Source: Candidatus Aminicenantota bacterium (lineage in GTDB: Bacteria > Acidobacteriota > Aminicenantia > Aminicenantales > Aminicenantaceae). Taken from it: a stretch of 5,767 nt of DNA. The notes below the pieces were generated by a model that was given only the letters and a program-made list of their open reading frames with translations, ran no database searches and was not told the DNA's origin. The position numbers were made by a program, and so were the translations under genes. The stretch lies in the NCBI GenBank assembly GCA_030633795.1, contig DAOWCB010000101.1:1-5767 (forward strand), in the 5' to 3' direction. Positions 1 to 5,767 of this stretch are shown here, piece by piece. Each line of letters begins with the position of its first letter. Position 1 is the first letter of the stretch.

Positions 1-452
1 AAAAAAAGAGACACATCAACCTTTACAGCAAAATCGTGAAAATTTGTGATGTCTATGATGCACTAACAACTAAAAGACCTTATCGGGATAAGATCTTTTC
101 ACAGGATGAGACTCTGAATATGATGAAGGAAAACAAAGGCACAGAATTCGATCCGATAATCTTTAAGGTTTTTTTGAACATGATGGGACAGTATCCAGTT
201 GGAACTCTTGTTTTATTAAATTCCGGTGAGATCGGGCTGGTTACCGAAGCCAATCCCTACCTTTCCCAATTATTGCAGCCCAAAGTTAAAATAATCGCAG
301 ATGAAAACGGTAATAAAATAGATGGGAACATCATTGATTTGGTTGAACGGGACCAGCATACGGATAAACCCAAAAGGACGATTGTCAAGTCGCTGGATCC
401 CGAAAAATACGATATCCAAGTCTCAGATTATTTCTTAGCCATGGCTCAATGA
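1..452 (+). CDS. HD-GYP domain phosphohydrolase, C-terminal part (5' truncated)
   Basis: This is the C-terminal end of an HD-GYP protein, a family that mostly hydrolyses cyclic di-GMP. The frame is open to the left edge (first full codon at 3), so the real start is outside the window; the GTG at 36 lies inside the domain. The last conserved helix of the HD-GYP fold is visible: KICDVYDALTTKRPYR, encoded by about 39-86. It carries the family's D-x-x-D pair (codons 48-50 and 57-59), the first of which is normally a metal ligand. A tail of about 70 residues follows the FDP motif, with PVGTLVLLNSGEIGLV, a pattern common after HD-GYP domains. The HD, GYP and any sensor or receiver domains would lie upstream, so activity cannot be judged here. 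The stop is TGA at 450-452. A role in c-di-GMP signalling is inferred from the family. Confidence 0.88.
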   Translation, partial: KKRHINLYSKIVKICDVYDALTTKRPYRDKIFSQDETLNMMKENKGTEFDPIIFKVFLNMMGQYPVGTLVLLNSGEIGLVTEANPYLSQLLQPKVKIIADENGNKIDGNIIDLVERDQHTDKPKRTIVKSLDPEKYDIQVSDYFLAMAQ

Positions 453-547
453 CCTCCTTCCCTCCAGTTTGTAGAAGGCTCAGATTATTCACTTAGAGAG
501 GCAGTAGCTCTTGAATCGGTTCGCCCGAAGGGAAAAAATTTGAGGAA

Positions 548-576
548 TTGCATTTTGGTTTGTATGAATCTACAAT
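548..576 (+). promoter_or_regulatory. Weak sigma-70-like promoter candidate upstream of acyl-CoA ligase
   Basis: TTGCAT (548-553) and TACAAT (571-576) are separated by 17 bp. The -10 box matches consensus at 5 of 6 positions but the -35 box at only 3 of 6. A transcript from here would begin near 583 and run through the hairpin at 593-629 before reaching the ligase start at 709. This is the best-spaced pair I found in the gap, but such weak matches are common in AT-rich DNA. The true ligase promoter may lie elsewhere. Confidence 0.2.
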
Positions 577-592
577 ATCATAAATGAATCCA

Positions 593-629
593 TCACCTTA
601 GAAGGTGCGGTTCCTGAGGTGACTTTTTT
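593..629 (+). terminator. Probable factor-independent terminator after the HD-GYP gene
   Basis: TCACCTTAGAA (593-603) pairs with TTCCTGAGGTGA (611-622). The stem has about 11 pairs, with one T-G wobble (599/616) and one bulged C (613). The loop is the 7 bases at 604-610, and C plus six T follows at 623-629. A stem followed directly by a T run is the classic layout. The stem is only moderately GC-rich, so its strength is uncertain. It lies 141 bases after the HD-GYP stop and 80 bases before the ligase start, and would separate the two transcription units. If a promoter lies upstream of it, it could instead act as a leader attenuator. Confidence 0.5.
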
Positions 630-697
630 GGAACACGTCCTGAAGGCGATAAAACCTGAAGATAAAAAAAAATGTCTGCATACAAAATTTCAGATAT

Positions 698-702
698 GAG
701 AG
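698..702 (+). promoter_or_regulatory. Ribosome binding site of acyl-CoA ligase
   Basis: GAGAG at 698-702 lies six bases before the ATG at 709. It is a modest but well-placed Shine-Dalgarno sequence. An in-frame TGA at 697-699 rules out any earlier start in this frame, so ATG 709 is the first possible ATG start. Confidence 0.45.
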
Positions 703-708
703 AATATC

Positions 709-2826
709 ATGAAAAATATTGATTCGATTTTTTATCCAAAATCTATTGCAATTGTCGGAGCCTCCAGACAACAGGGAAGCGTGGGCCATTCCCTCCTTGC
801 CAATATTATAGACAGCCGATTTCAAGGCGTTGTTTACCCTGTCAATCCAAAAGCCCAAGCCATTCTTGGGATCAAAAGCTATCCCCGGGTATTGGATATT
901 CCCGATGATGTCGACTTGGCCGTTGTGATCGTTCCAGCTTCCTTTGTGCCTCAAGTCCTTGAAGAATGCGGGGTCAAAGGCATAAAAGGAGCTATCATCA
1001 TTTCGGCTGGTTTCAAGGAAATCGGTGGTCATGGCATTAAACTCGAACAAACCGTTCAGGAAATCATCCATAAATATAACATTGCTCTTGTCGGTCCCAA
1101 TTGCTTGGGCGTCGTCAACACTGCTTCTGAATCGAGTATGAACGCAACATTCGGCACACAAATGCCGAAAAAAGGCAACATCGCTTTCATTTCCCAGAGC
1201 GGAGCTCTGTGCGTGGCAGTACTCGATTACGCAAAAGAGGCAAACATAGGATTTTCCAAATTCATCAGCATGGGAAACAAAGCAGGCCTCACAGAAAACG
1301 ATCTTTTGGTTTATCTCAACGAAGATTCCCAGACAGATGTGATATTGATGTACCTGGAAGACCTCGTCAACGGAAGAGAGTTCATGTCCATCGCAAGAAA
1401 AATAACAAGTCACTCAACAAAACATAAGCCTATTATTGCTCTTAAAGCAGGGCGGACTTTTGTCGGAGCAAAAGCCGCCTCATCGCATACGGGATCACTT
1501 GCCGGTTCGGACAAGGTGTATGACGCCATTTTTGACCAAAGCGGCGTCATTCGGGGAGATACATTGGAAGAAATTTTCAACTATGTGAAAGTCTTCTCCA
1601 CGCAGCCCCTTCCCAAAGGGAAAAATGTGGCTATTGTTACCAATTCTGGTGGGCCAGGGATCCTGGCTACAGATTCATGCATCCGTCACGGACTGGACAT
1701 TGCCCCCTTGTCCAAGAGCTCCAAAAAAGCCTTAAAGACCGTTCTTCCATCCACGGCAAGTCTAAACAACCCGATGGATTTGATAGCGGAAGCCCAACAC
1801 AAACAATATGAAGTGGCCCTGAGTGCAATGCTCAAACAAAATAACATGCATTCCGCTCTTGTCATCCTTACACCAACGGCTTTCACAAACGTTGAGAAAA
1901 TTGCTAAATCAATCATCACGGTGTCCAAGCAGATAAAGAAGCCAATCCTCAGCTGCCTTTTGGGTCTCTATGATGTCTCAAAAGGAATCGATCTCCTGGA
2001 AGAAAACAGCATCCCGAATTACAGGTTTCCCGAGTCAGCAGCGCGAGCCCTAGCTGAAATGTCAAAATTCACCTCATGGCTCAAACGACCCAAGACGAGG
2101 GTGAAAAAATTCGTGGTCGATACCTCCAAAGCCACTCAGATCATCAAAAAGGTAAAAGCCGAAGGGAGGTATTTCCTTCTGGAACAAGAAGCATACGATG
2201 TTTTGAAAACATACGGTTTTCCTGTGGTCCAATCTGTATTGGCAAGCAGCGAAGCCCAAGCCGTCTCATCAGCGGAAAAAATTGGATTCCCTGTGGTGAT
2301 GAAAATTGCTTCTACAGATATTCTGCACAAATTCGATTTTGGCGGTGTTATCCTCAATGTAAAAAACAAAACGGAAACACGGAAATCCTACAACAATATT
2401 CTCCGTAATATCCGTACAAAAATGCCCAAAGCGAAGATAACAGGGATAATGATCGAAGAGATGGCTGTCGAGGGAAAAGAGGTTATTCTTGGCATGAACT
2501 ATGACGAGCAGTTCGGACCCATATTGATGTTCGGGATGGGAGGGATCTACGTCGAGGCCTTAGATGATGTGATTTTCCGGTTGGCGCCCATCCGAGAATT
2601 AACAGCAGACTATATGATCTCAAAAACCAAGACATACAAAATACTCGATGGATTCCGTGGAGGACCTGTCTATGACACTCCGGCCATATCAGAATGTTTA
2701 AAAAGACTATCCCAGCTTGTAACAGACTTTAACGATATCAAAGAATTGGATATCAATCCCCTGATCGTTTATAAAAAAGGAAAGGGCTGCAAGATCGTCG
2801 ATGCCCGAATCATCTTAAAAGAATAG
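709..2826 (+). CDS. ADP-forming acetate/acyl-CoA ligase, fused alpha-beta subunits
   Basis: This 705-residue protein is of the NDP-forming acyl-CoA synthetase type: acyl-CoA + ADP + Pi to acid + ATP + CoA, or the reverse. It is cytoplasmic, with no signal or membrane segment. Domains in order: a CoA-binding Rossmann domain (about 5-140) with IAIVGAS at 13-19, YPVNPK at 43-48 and GPNCLGVVN at 129-137; a first ligase domain with SQSG at 162-165 and the phosphohistidine motif SSHTGS, H260; a second ligase domain with NSGGPG at 312-317 and NNPMDL at 353-358; a linker; and a C-terminal ATP-grasp domain (about 488-705) with LHKFDFGGV (H540), FGMGGIYVE at 608-616 and ELDINPL at 679-685. H260 and H540 match the two histidines that relay phosphate in archaeal ADP-forming acetyl-CoA synthetases, where the subunits are often separate. 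There is no C-terminal GNAT domain, so it is not a Pat-type protein acetylase. Length fits the fused family. The exact acyl substrate cannot be read from sequence. The start is ATG 709, preceded by GAGAG. Confidence 0.93.
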   Translation: MKNIDSIFYPKSIAIVGASRQQGSVGHSLLANIIDSRFQGVVYPVNPKAQAILGIKSYPRVLDIPDDVDLAVVIVPASFVPQVLEECGVKGIKGAIIISAGFKEIGGHGIKLEQTVQEIIHKYNIALVGPNCLGVVNTASESSMNATFGTQMPKKGNIAFISQSGALCVAVLDYAKEANIGFSKFISMGNKAGLTENDLLVYLNEDSQTDVILMYLEDLVNGREFMSIARKITSHSTKHKPIIALKAGRTFVGAKAASSHTGSLAGSDKVYDAIFDQSGVIRGDTLEEIFNYVKVFSTQPLPKGKNVAIVTNSGGPGILATDSCIRHGLDIAPLSKSSKKALKTVLPSTASLNNPMDLIAEAQHKQYEVALSAMLKQNNMHSALVILTPTAFTNVEKIAKSIITVSKQIKKPILSCLLGLYDVSKGIDLLEENSIPNYRFPESAARALAEMSKFTSWLKRPKTRVKKFVVDTSKATQIIKKVKAEGRYFLLEQEAYDVLKTYGFPVVQSVLASSEAQAVSSAEKIGFPVVMKIASTDILHKFDFGGVILNVKNKTETRKSYNNILRNIRTKMPKAKITGIMIEEMAVEGKEVILGMNYDEQFGPILMFGMGGIYVEALDDVIFRLAPIRELTADYMISKTKTYKILDGFRGGPVYDTPAISECLKRLSQLVTDFNDIKELDINPLIVYKKGKGCKIVDARIILKE

Positions 2827-2832
2827 GATTCA

Positions 2833-2856
2833 CACAAAGAATTTGACAAGTTTGTG
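2833..2856. repeat. Inverted repeat around the -35 box (operator-like)
   Basis: CACAAA (2833-2838) and TTTGTG (2851-2856) are perfect 6-bp inverted arms with a 12-base spacer that contains the -35 box TTGACA (2843-2848). The centre falls at about 2844.5. The position suits a repressor or activator site. It could also form a weak hairpin seven bases after the ligase stop, but the stem is AT-rich and no clean T run follows, so it is a poor terminator. Short palindromes of this size also arise by chance. Confidence 0.35.
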
Positions 2857-2870
2857 GGCTTCCTTATAAT
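2843..2870 (+). promoter_or_regulatory. Perfect-consensus sigma-70 promoter of the phosphodiesterase pair
   Basis: TTGACA (2843-2848) and TATAAT (2865-2870) both match the housekeeping consensus at 6 of 6, with a 16-bp spacer (17 is optimal). Transcription should start near 2876-2877. It lies in the 83-base gap after the ligase stop, points toward the phosphodiesterase genes, and implies they can be transcribed independently of the ligase. The leader would be about 33 bases to GTG 2910, but only about 12 to the alternative TTG at 2889. Confidence 0.75.
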
Positions 2871-2909
2871 GGATTAGTTCGGTAGGTTTTGCATAGATAT
2901 TTAAGTAAC

Positions 2910-4205
2910 GTGGCATTATTCAAGAAAAAAAAGAAAAAGAGGGTTTTTGTACTAGGATTGGACGGAGTACCCTACTCACTCCTGCAGGATTTGGCAGATG
3001 GAAACATCATGCCGACTATGAAGAGCCTCATCGATTCCGGACATCTTCACAAGATGAAAGCCAGTCTTCCTGAAATTTCGGCTGTGAGCTGGACAGATTT
3101 CATGACCGGTTCAAACTCAGGAACACACGGAATTTTTGGATTTACGGATCTTAAGCCAGACACATATGATCTCCTCTTTCCGAATTTCCTCGACCTTCAA
3201 ACAAAAACATTTTGGGACACTCTCGGAGACAAAAAAAAGCGTTCCATCGTCATCAACCAACCCTCTACTTATCCGGCTCGTGAGATCAACGGCATATTGA
3301 TCTCAGGGTTTGTGGCCATCGACTTGGCAAAGGCTGTGTATCCGCCCACCATACGGGCCTCCCTCGATAAATTGGATTACCAGATCGATATCGACACAAT
3401 GAAGTCAAGAGAGGATCCGGAATTTCTATGGAAGGAGCTGTATCGAACATTAGACAGACGCATAAACACTCTCAATCTTTTCTGGAAGCAGGATTGGGAC
3501 TATTTCGAATTTGTGATCACAGGAACGGATAGACTCCAGCATTTTTTGTGGAATGCTTATAAAGATACAGAGAATCCCCATCATAAAAAATTCCTGGATT
3601 ATTACAGACGGATCGATCAAGTTATCGGCCACATCGTCAATTCATTCCGGCAGTTGAATGATAGCGATGAGGGTCTTTACCTCTTATCCGATCATGGATT
3701 CACAGGAATCGAGCAGGAAGTCTATCTCAATGTCTGGCTCGAAGAACAAGGATATCTTCGTTTCGATTCCTCTCCTCCCGAGAGTCTTGACAATATTTCA
3801 TCAACCTCCCGCGCTTTTGCCATGGATCCCAATCGCATCTACCTGAACTTAAAAGACAAGTTTCCCAAAGGTTACGTGAATCCGTCTGACAAAGACGCTG
3901 TCAAAAAGGAAATTGCTGAAAATCTCAAAAAACTGGAATGGGATGGGAACAAAGTTGTCCGTAACGTTTTTGATGCCCAACAGGTCTATAACGGTCCCCT
4001 TGTCGACCAAGGCCCAGATCTAATCGTTCTTTCTGAATATGGATACGACATGAAGGGCTCGATCAAGAAAAAAGAGATTTTCGGGCGCACCAATCTTCAG
4101 GGTATGCACACCTGGGATGATGCTTTTTTCTGGGCAAACGTGGATTACGGTCAAGACCTCGCCATATCCGATCTATCAGATATACTACTGGACAAGCTGT
4201 TATGA
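2910..4205 (+). CDS. Alkaline-phosphatase-superfamily type I phosphodiesterase, soluble
   Basis: This 431-residue protein belongs to the type I phosphodiesterase/nucleotide pyrophosphatase branch of the alkaline phosphatase superfamily, two-metal enzymes that cleave phosphomono- or diesters. From GTG 2910 the expected active-site residues are all visible: D18 in VLGLDG; S57 in EISAVSW as likely nucleophile, nine residues before the T of FMTG; D207 and H211 in TDRLQHFLW; D261 and H262 in LSDHGF; and H400 in GMHTWDD. THGIFGF near 70-76 is also typical. There is no signal peptide; the N terminus is a run of six lysines and an arginine followed directly by the first core strand, so a cytoplasmic location is inferred. 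The substrate is unknown. Start choice: TTG at 2889 would add seven residues, but its nearest AGG is too close and the promoter would leave a very short leader, so GTG 2910 is preferred without certainty. Neither start has a strong ribosome site. The stop overlaps the next gene's ATG. Confidence 0.88.
   Translation: MALFKKKKKKRVFVLGLDGVPYSLLQDLADGNIMPTMKSLIDSGHLHKMKASLPEISAVSWTDFMTGSNSGTHGIFGFTDLKPDTYDLLFPNFLDLQTKTFWDTLGDKKKRSIVINQPSTYPAREINGILISGFVAIDLAKAVYPPTIRASLDKLDYQIDIDTMKSREDPEFLWKELYRTLDRRINTLNLFWKQDWDYFEFVITGTDRLQHFLWNAYKDTENPHHKKFLDYYRRIDQVIGHIVNSFRQLNDSDEGLYLLSDHGFTGIEQEVYLNVWLEEQGYLRFDSSPPESLDNISSTSRAFAMDPNRIYLNLKDKFPKGYVNPSDKDAVKKEIAENLKKLEWDGNKVVRNVFDAQQVYNGPLVDQGPDLIVLSEYGYDMKGSIKKKEIFGRTNLQGMHTWDDAFFWANVDYGQDLAISDLSDILLDKLL
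4202..4205 (+). other. ATGA stop/start overlap coupling the two phosphodiesterase genes
   Basis: The start codon ATG (4202-4204) and the preceding gene's TGA stop (4203-4205) share ATGA. This is the usual arrangement for translational coupling, where ribosomes ending the first gene reinitiate on the second. No clear independent ribosome site precedes 4202, which agrees with coupling. It supports co-transcription from the promoter at 2843-2870. Confidence 0.7.
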
Positions 4206-5767
4206 AAACAAAACGCACATTCTTTATTTTGCTTTTCCTTGCCCTCGCTGTACCTCTCTGTGCATACATCGGCCCCGGAGCAGGATTTGCCTTTTTGTCC
4301 TCGTTTCTCGTACTTTTCCTGACATTTTTCCTGGCCATATTTTCTTTCCTTTCCTGGCCTTTTCGTTTTTTCTTGCGGTTGATCAGAGGCCAAAAAGCCT
4401 ACAAAAAAAGCCATATCAACCGCCTTATCGTTATCGGCCTGGATGGGATGGATCCGGTTCTCGTCGATAAGTACATGGCCAAAAGAAAACTGCCACATCT
4501 AGCCAAACTGGCCGACAAGGGAAGCTATCACAAACTGGAAACGACGATACCTTCCATTTCCCCGGTCGCTTGGTCGTCATTCATGACAGGCTGCCACCCA
4601 GCCAAACACAACATCTTCGATTTTCTCAGCCGTGATCCCAATACCTATCTACCCGACCTCTCCTCAGCACATATAGGAAGCCCCAAAAGAGTCCTTCCCC
4701 TAGGTAAATACAATATTCCCCTCTCCAAACCCGAGATCAAAGGCATGCGGAAAAGCATCCCTTTCTGGAAGATCCTTGGTGATAACGGGATCTTCAGCAC
4801 CATCCTTAGGATTCCAGTGACCTTTCCCCCAGAAAAATTCCGAGGGCATCTTCTCTCAGGTATGTGCGCTCCGGATCTGAAGGGAAGCCAGGGCACCTTC
4901 TCCTTTTACACATCGGACAAAGAAAAAATCATCGATCGCGAAGGAGGAATGAACATCCCTGTGACAATAGATGGGGACAGGATCGAAACCTATATTTCCG
5001 GCCCTGAAAACACGATGCTCAAAAATCCAGAGGAGATGAAACTCCCTCTGTCTATAACCATCGATAAGGACAAAAAAGAGGCGATCCTCGAGGTCTCGGG
5101 TCAAACGATTAGACTCAAAGAAAAAATATTCTCCGACTGGATAAAGATCACCTTCAAACCAGGCCTTTGGATCAAAATAAGGGCGATCTGCCGTTTTTAC
5201 ATAAATCGAATGGATCAAACCTTTGAAATGTACATCACCCCGCTGAACATAGATCCGGAAAAGCCAGCCCTTCCGATTTCCCAGCCTTTTATCTACTCCG
5301 TTTATCTAGCCAAATTGCTGGGAAGTTTCATCACACTGGGTGAGGCGAATGATACCTGGGCATTGAACGAAGGCATTCTATCCGAAGAGGCCTTTTTAAA
5401 GCTGAGTTACTTCAACCATCAAGAATGGGAAGATATGCTTTTCAACGCTCTAGACAAAACAAAAAAGGGTGCAGTTGTCAGTTGGTTCGAAACGACAGAC
5501 AGCATCCAACACATGTTCTACCGGTATCTCGATGAAAAACACCCGGCTCTACACACAGACCAGGCTAATATGGGGCCTAAGGTCATGGAACAGATGTATG
5601 CCAAAATGGATGACCTTGTCGGTAAGGTTTTGGAAAAACTGGGCAAAAAAGATATCCTGATTATCATGTCCGACCACGGGATCAAATCCTTCCGCCGAGG
5701 AATCAACATGAATTCCTGGCTCTACCGGAATGGGTATCTTTCTCTCAAGGAAGGAAAACAACAAAGC
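4202..5767 (+). CDS. Membrane-anchored alkaline-phosphatase-superfamily phosphodiesterase (3' truncated)
   Basis: The frame runs 522 codons without a stop to the right edge, so the C terminus is missing. Residues 1-5 are basic (MKTKR) and 6-21 form a hydrophobic signal or membrane segment. The motif YIGPGAG follows (22-28), then a second long hydrophobic segment (about 29-58) and a basic stretch (RFFLRLIRGQKAYKK). The phosphodiesterase domain starts near 75: D81 in VIGLDG; S120 in SISPVAWSSFMTG as likely nucleophile; D433 and H437 in TDSIQHMFYRY; D491 and H492 in MSDHGI. The last metal histidine would lie past the edge. It resembles its upstream neighbour in these motifs but has about 140 extra residues, apparently rich in beta strands, between SGM (G220) and D433. 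By the positive-inside rule the catalytic domain may face the cytoplasm, unless the anchor is processed differently. Substrate unknown. The start at ATG 4202 is supported by the overlap with the preceding stop. Confidence 0.87.
   Translation, partial: MKTKRTFFILLFLALAVPLCAYIGPGAGFAFLSSFLVLFLTFFLAIFSFLSWPFRFFLRLIRGQKAYKKSHINRLIVIGLDGMDPVLVDKYMAKRKLPHLAKLADKGSYHKLETTIPSISPVAWSSFMTGCHPAKHNIFDFLSRDPNTYLPDLSSAHIGSPKRVLPLGKYNIPLSKPEIKGMRKSIPFWKILGDNGIFSTILRIPVTFPPEKFRGHLLSGMCAPDLKGSQGTFSFYTSDKEKIIDREGGMNIPVTIDGDRIETYISGPENTMLKNPEEMKLPLSITIDKDKKEAILEVSGQTIRLKEKIFSDWIKITFKPGLWIKIRAICRFYINRMDQTFEMYITPLNIDPEKPALPISQPFIYSVYLAKLLGSFITLGEANDTWALNEGILSEEAFLKLSYFNHQEWEDMLFNALDKTKKGAVVSWFETTDSIQHMFYRYLDEKHPALHTDQANMGPKVMEQMYAKMDDLVGKVLEKLGKKDILIIMSDHGIKSFRRGINMNSWLYRNGYLSLKEGKQQS

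Larger units (their letters stand above)
453..699 (+). pseudogene. Gap between genes; possible frameshifted gene remnant
   Basis: No intact gene is visible here. Protein-like fragments lie in all three forward frames and join end to end. The frame of the upstream gene continues past its stop with LREAVALESVRPKGK. From the A6 run at 533-538 a second frame reads KKFEELHFGLYESTIS. From about 578 a third frame reads GAVPEVTFLEHVLKAI and runs to a TGA at 697-699, ten bases before the next gene. Two frameshifts and one stop would be needed to make a single protein, and I do not recognise the product. The same bases contain a terminator-like hairpin at 593-629, which argues against coding. This is a weak call; the fragments could be chance. 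Confidence 0.18.

Noticed and set aside
36..452. GTG at 36 as the true start of the HD-GYP gene
   Set aside because: The frame is open to base 3, and the residues before 36 continue the conserved HD-GYP helix, so this is an internal codon.
510..535. Hairpin near TCGGTTCGCCCGA (516-528)
   Set aside because: The stem is only 4 bp and is followed by A-rich sequence, not a T run.
598..1413. A 271-codon open frame on the minus strand, opposite the acyl-CoA ligase
   Set aside because: It lies antisense to a clear ligase coding region. Its product is rich in Cys, His and Phe with no recognisable domain, as expected from the complement of a real gene.
1209..2408. Shorter open frames on both strands inside the ligase gene (1209-1427, 1686-1928, 2074-2259, 2076-2408, 2136-2369)
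   Set aside because: They are overlapping shadows of the ligase frame, have no recognisable motifs, and none has a convincing ribosome site.
2833..2870. Rho-independent terminator after the ligase gene
   Set aside because: The only hairpin has a 6-bp AT-rich stem and a 12-base loop, with no T run after it. The perfect promoter explains the region better.
4063..4498. Open frames on both strands over the phosphodiesterase junction
   Set aside because: They overlap the well-supported coding frames with motifs and the ATGA junction. Their basic or aromatic-rich composition is a by-product of the membrane-segment codons.
4645..5764. Minus-strand and alternate plus-strand open frames over the second phosphodiesterase
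   Set aside because: The 4202 frame carries all conserved superfamily motifs continuously through this region, so these are shadows.
1..5767. CRISPR arrays, insertion sequences, tRNA genes, phage or defence genes
   Set aside because: I saw no spaced direct repeats, terminal inverted repeats with a transposase, cloverleaf-like sequence or recognisable defence proteins on either strand.

Overview
This window is ordinary protein-coding bacterial DNA. By eye the GC content is moderate, roughly the mid-40s percent. All convincing genes are on the + strand. There are no tRNA or rRNA genes, CRISPR arrays, insertion sequences or phage genes. A c-di-GMP-type HD-GYP phosphohydrolase beside an ADP-forming acyl-CoA synthetase suggests a bacterium with a fermentative or anaerobic lifestyle. 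An Aminicenantes-like or deltaproteobacterium-like lineage would fit, but the sequence does not prove this.

Layout. (1) Bases 1-452 are the 3' end of an HD-GYP domain gene whose start lies left of the window. (2) Bases 453-708 are a gap holding a good factor-independent terminator candidate (593-629), a weak promoter candidate, and reading-frame fragments that could be the remnant of a decayed gene. (3) Bases 709-2826 encode a complete 705-residue fused alpha-beta ADP-forming acetate/acyl-CoA ligase, with both expected histidines (H260 and H540). (4) Bases 2827-2909 contain a perfect consensus sigma-70 promoter (TTGACA, 16 bp, TATAAT), with a short inverted repeat centred on its -35 box. (5) Bases 2910-4205 encode a soluble alkaline-phosphatase-superfamily phosphodiesterase. 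(6) Bases 4202-5767 encode a second, membrane-anchored member of the same superfamily. It overlaps the first by ATGA and is still open at the right edge.

How the genes relate. The acyl-CoA ligase would conserve energy by making ATP from acyl-CoA thioesters, or run in reverse to activate acids. It appears to be a separate transcription unit from the two phosphatase-superfamily genes, which have their own strong promoter and look translationally coupled. The two phosphatase-like proteins share the fold's metal-site motifs but differ in anchoring and in a domain insertion of about 140 residues. They are therefore best seen as an old tandem duplication with divided roles on an unknown phosphoester substrate. 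I found no clear new defence or mobile system. The most interesting item is this coupled phosphodiesterase pair, with its predicted cytoplasm-facing membrane anchor and its unusually strong promoter.
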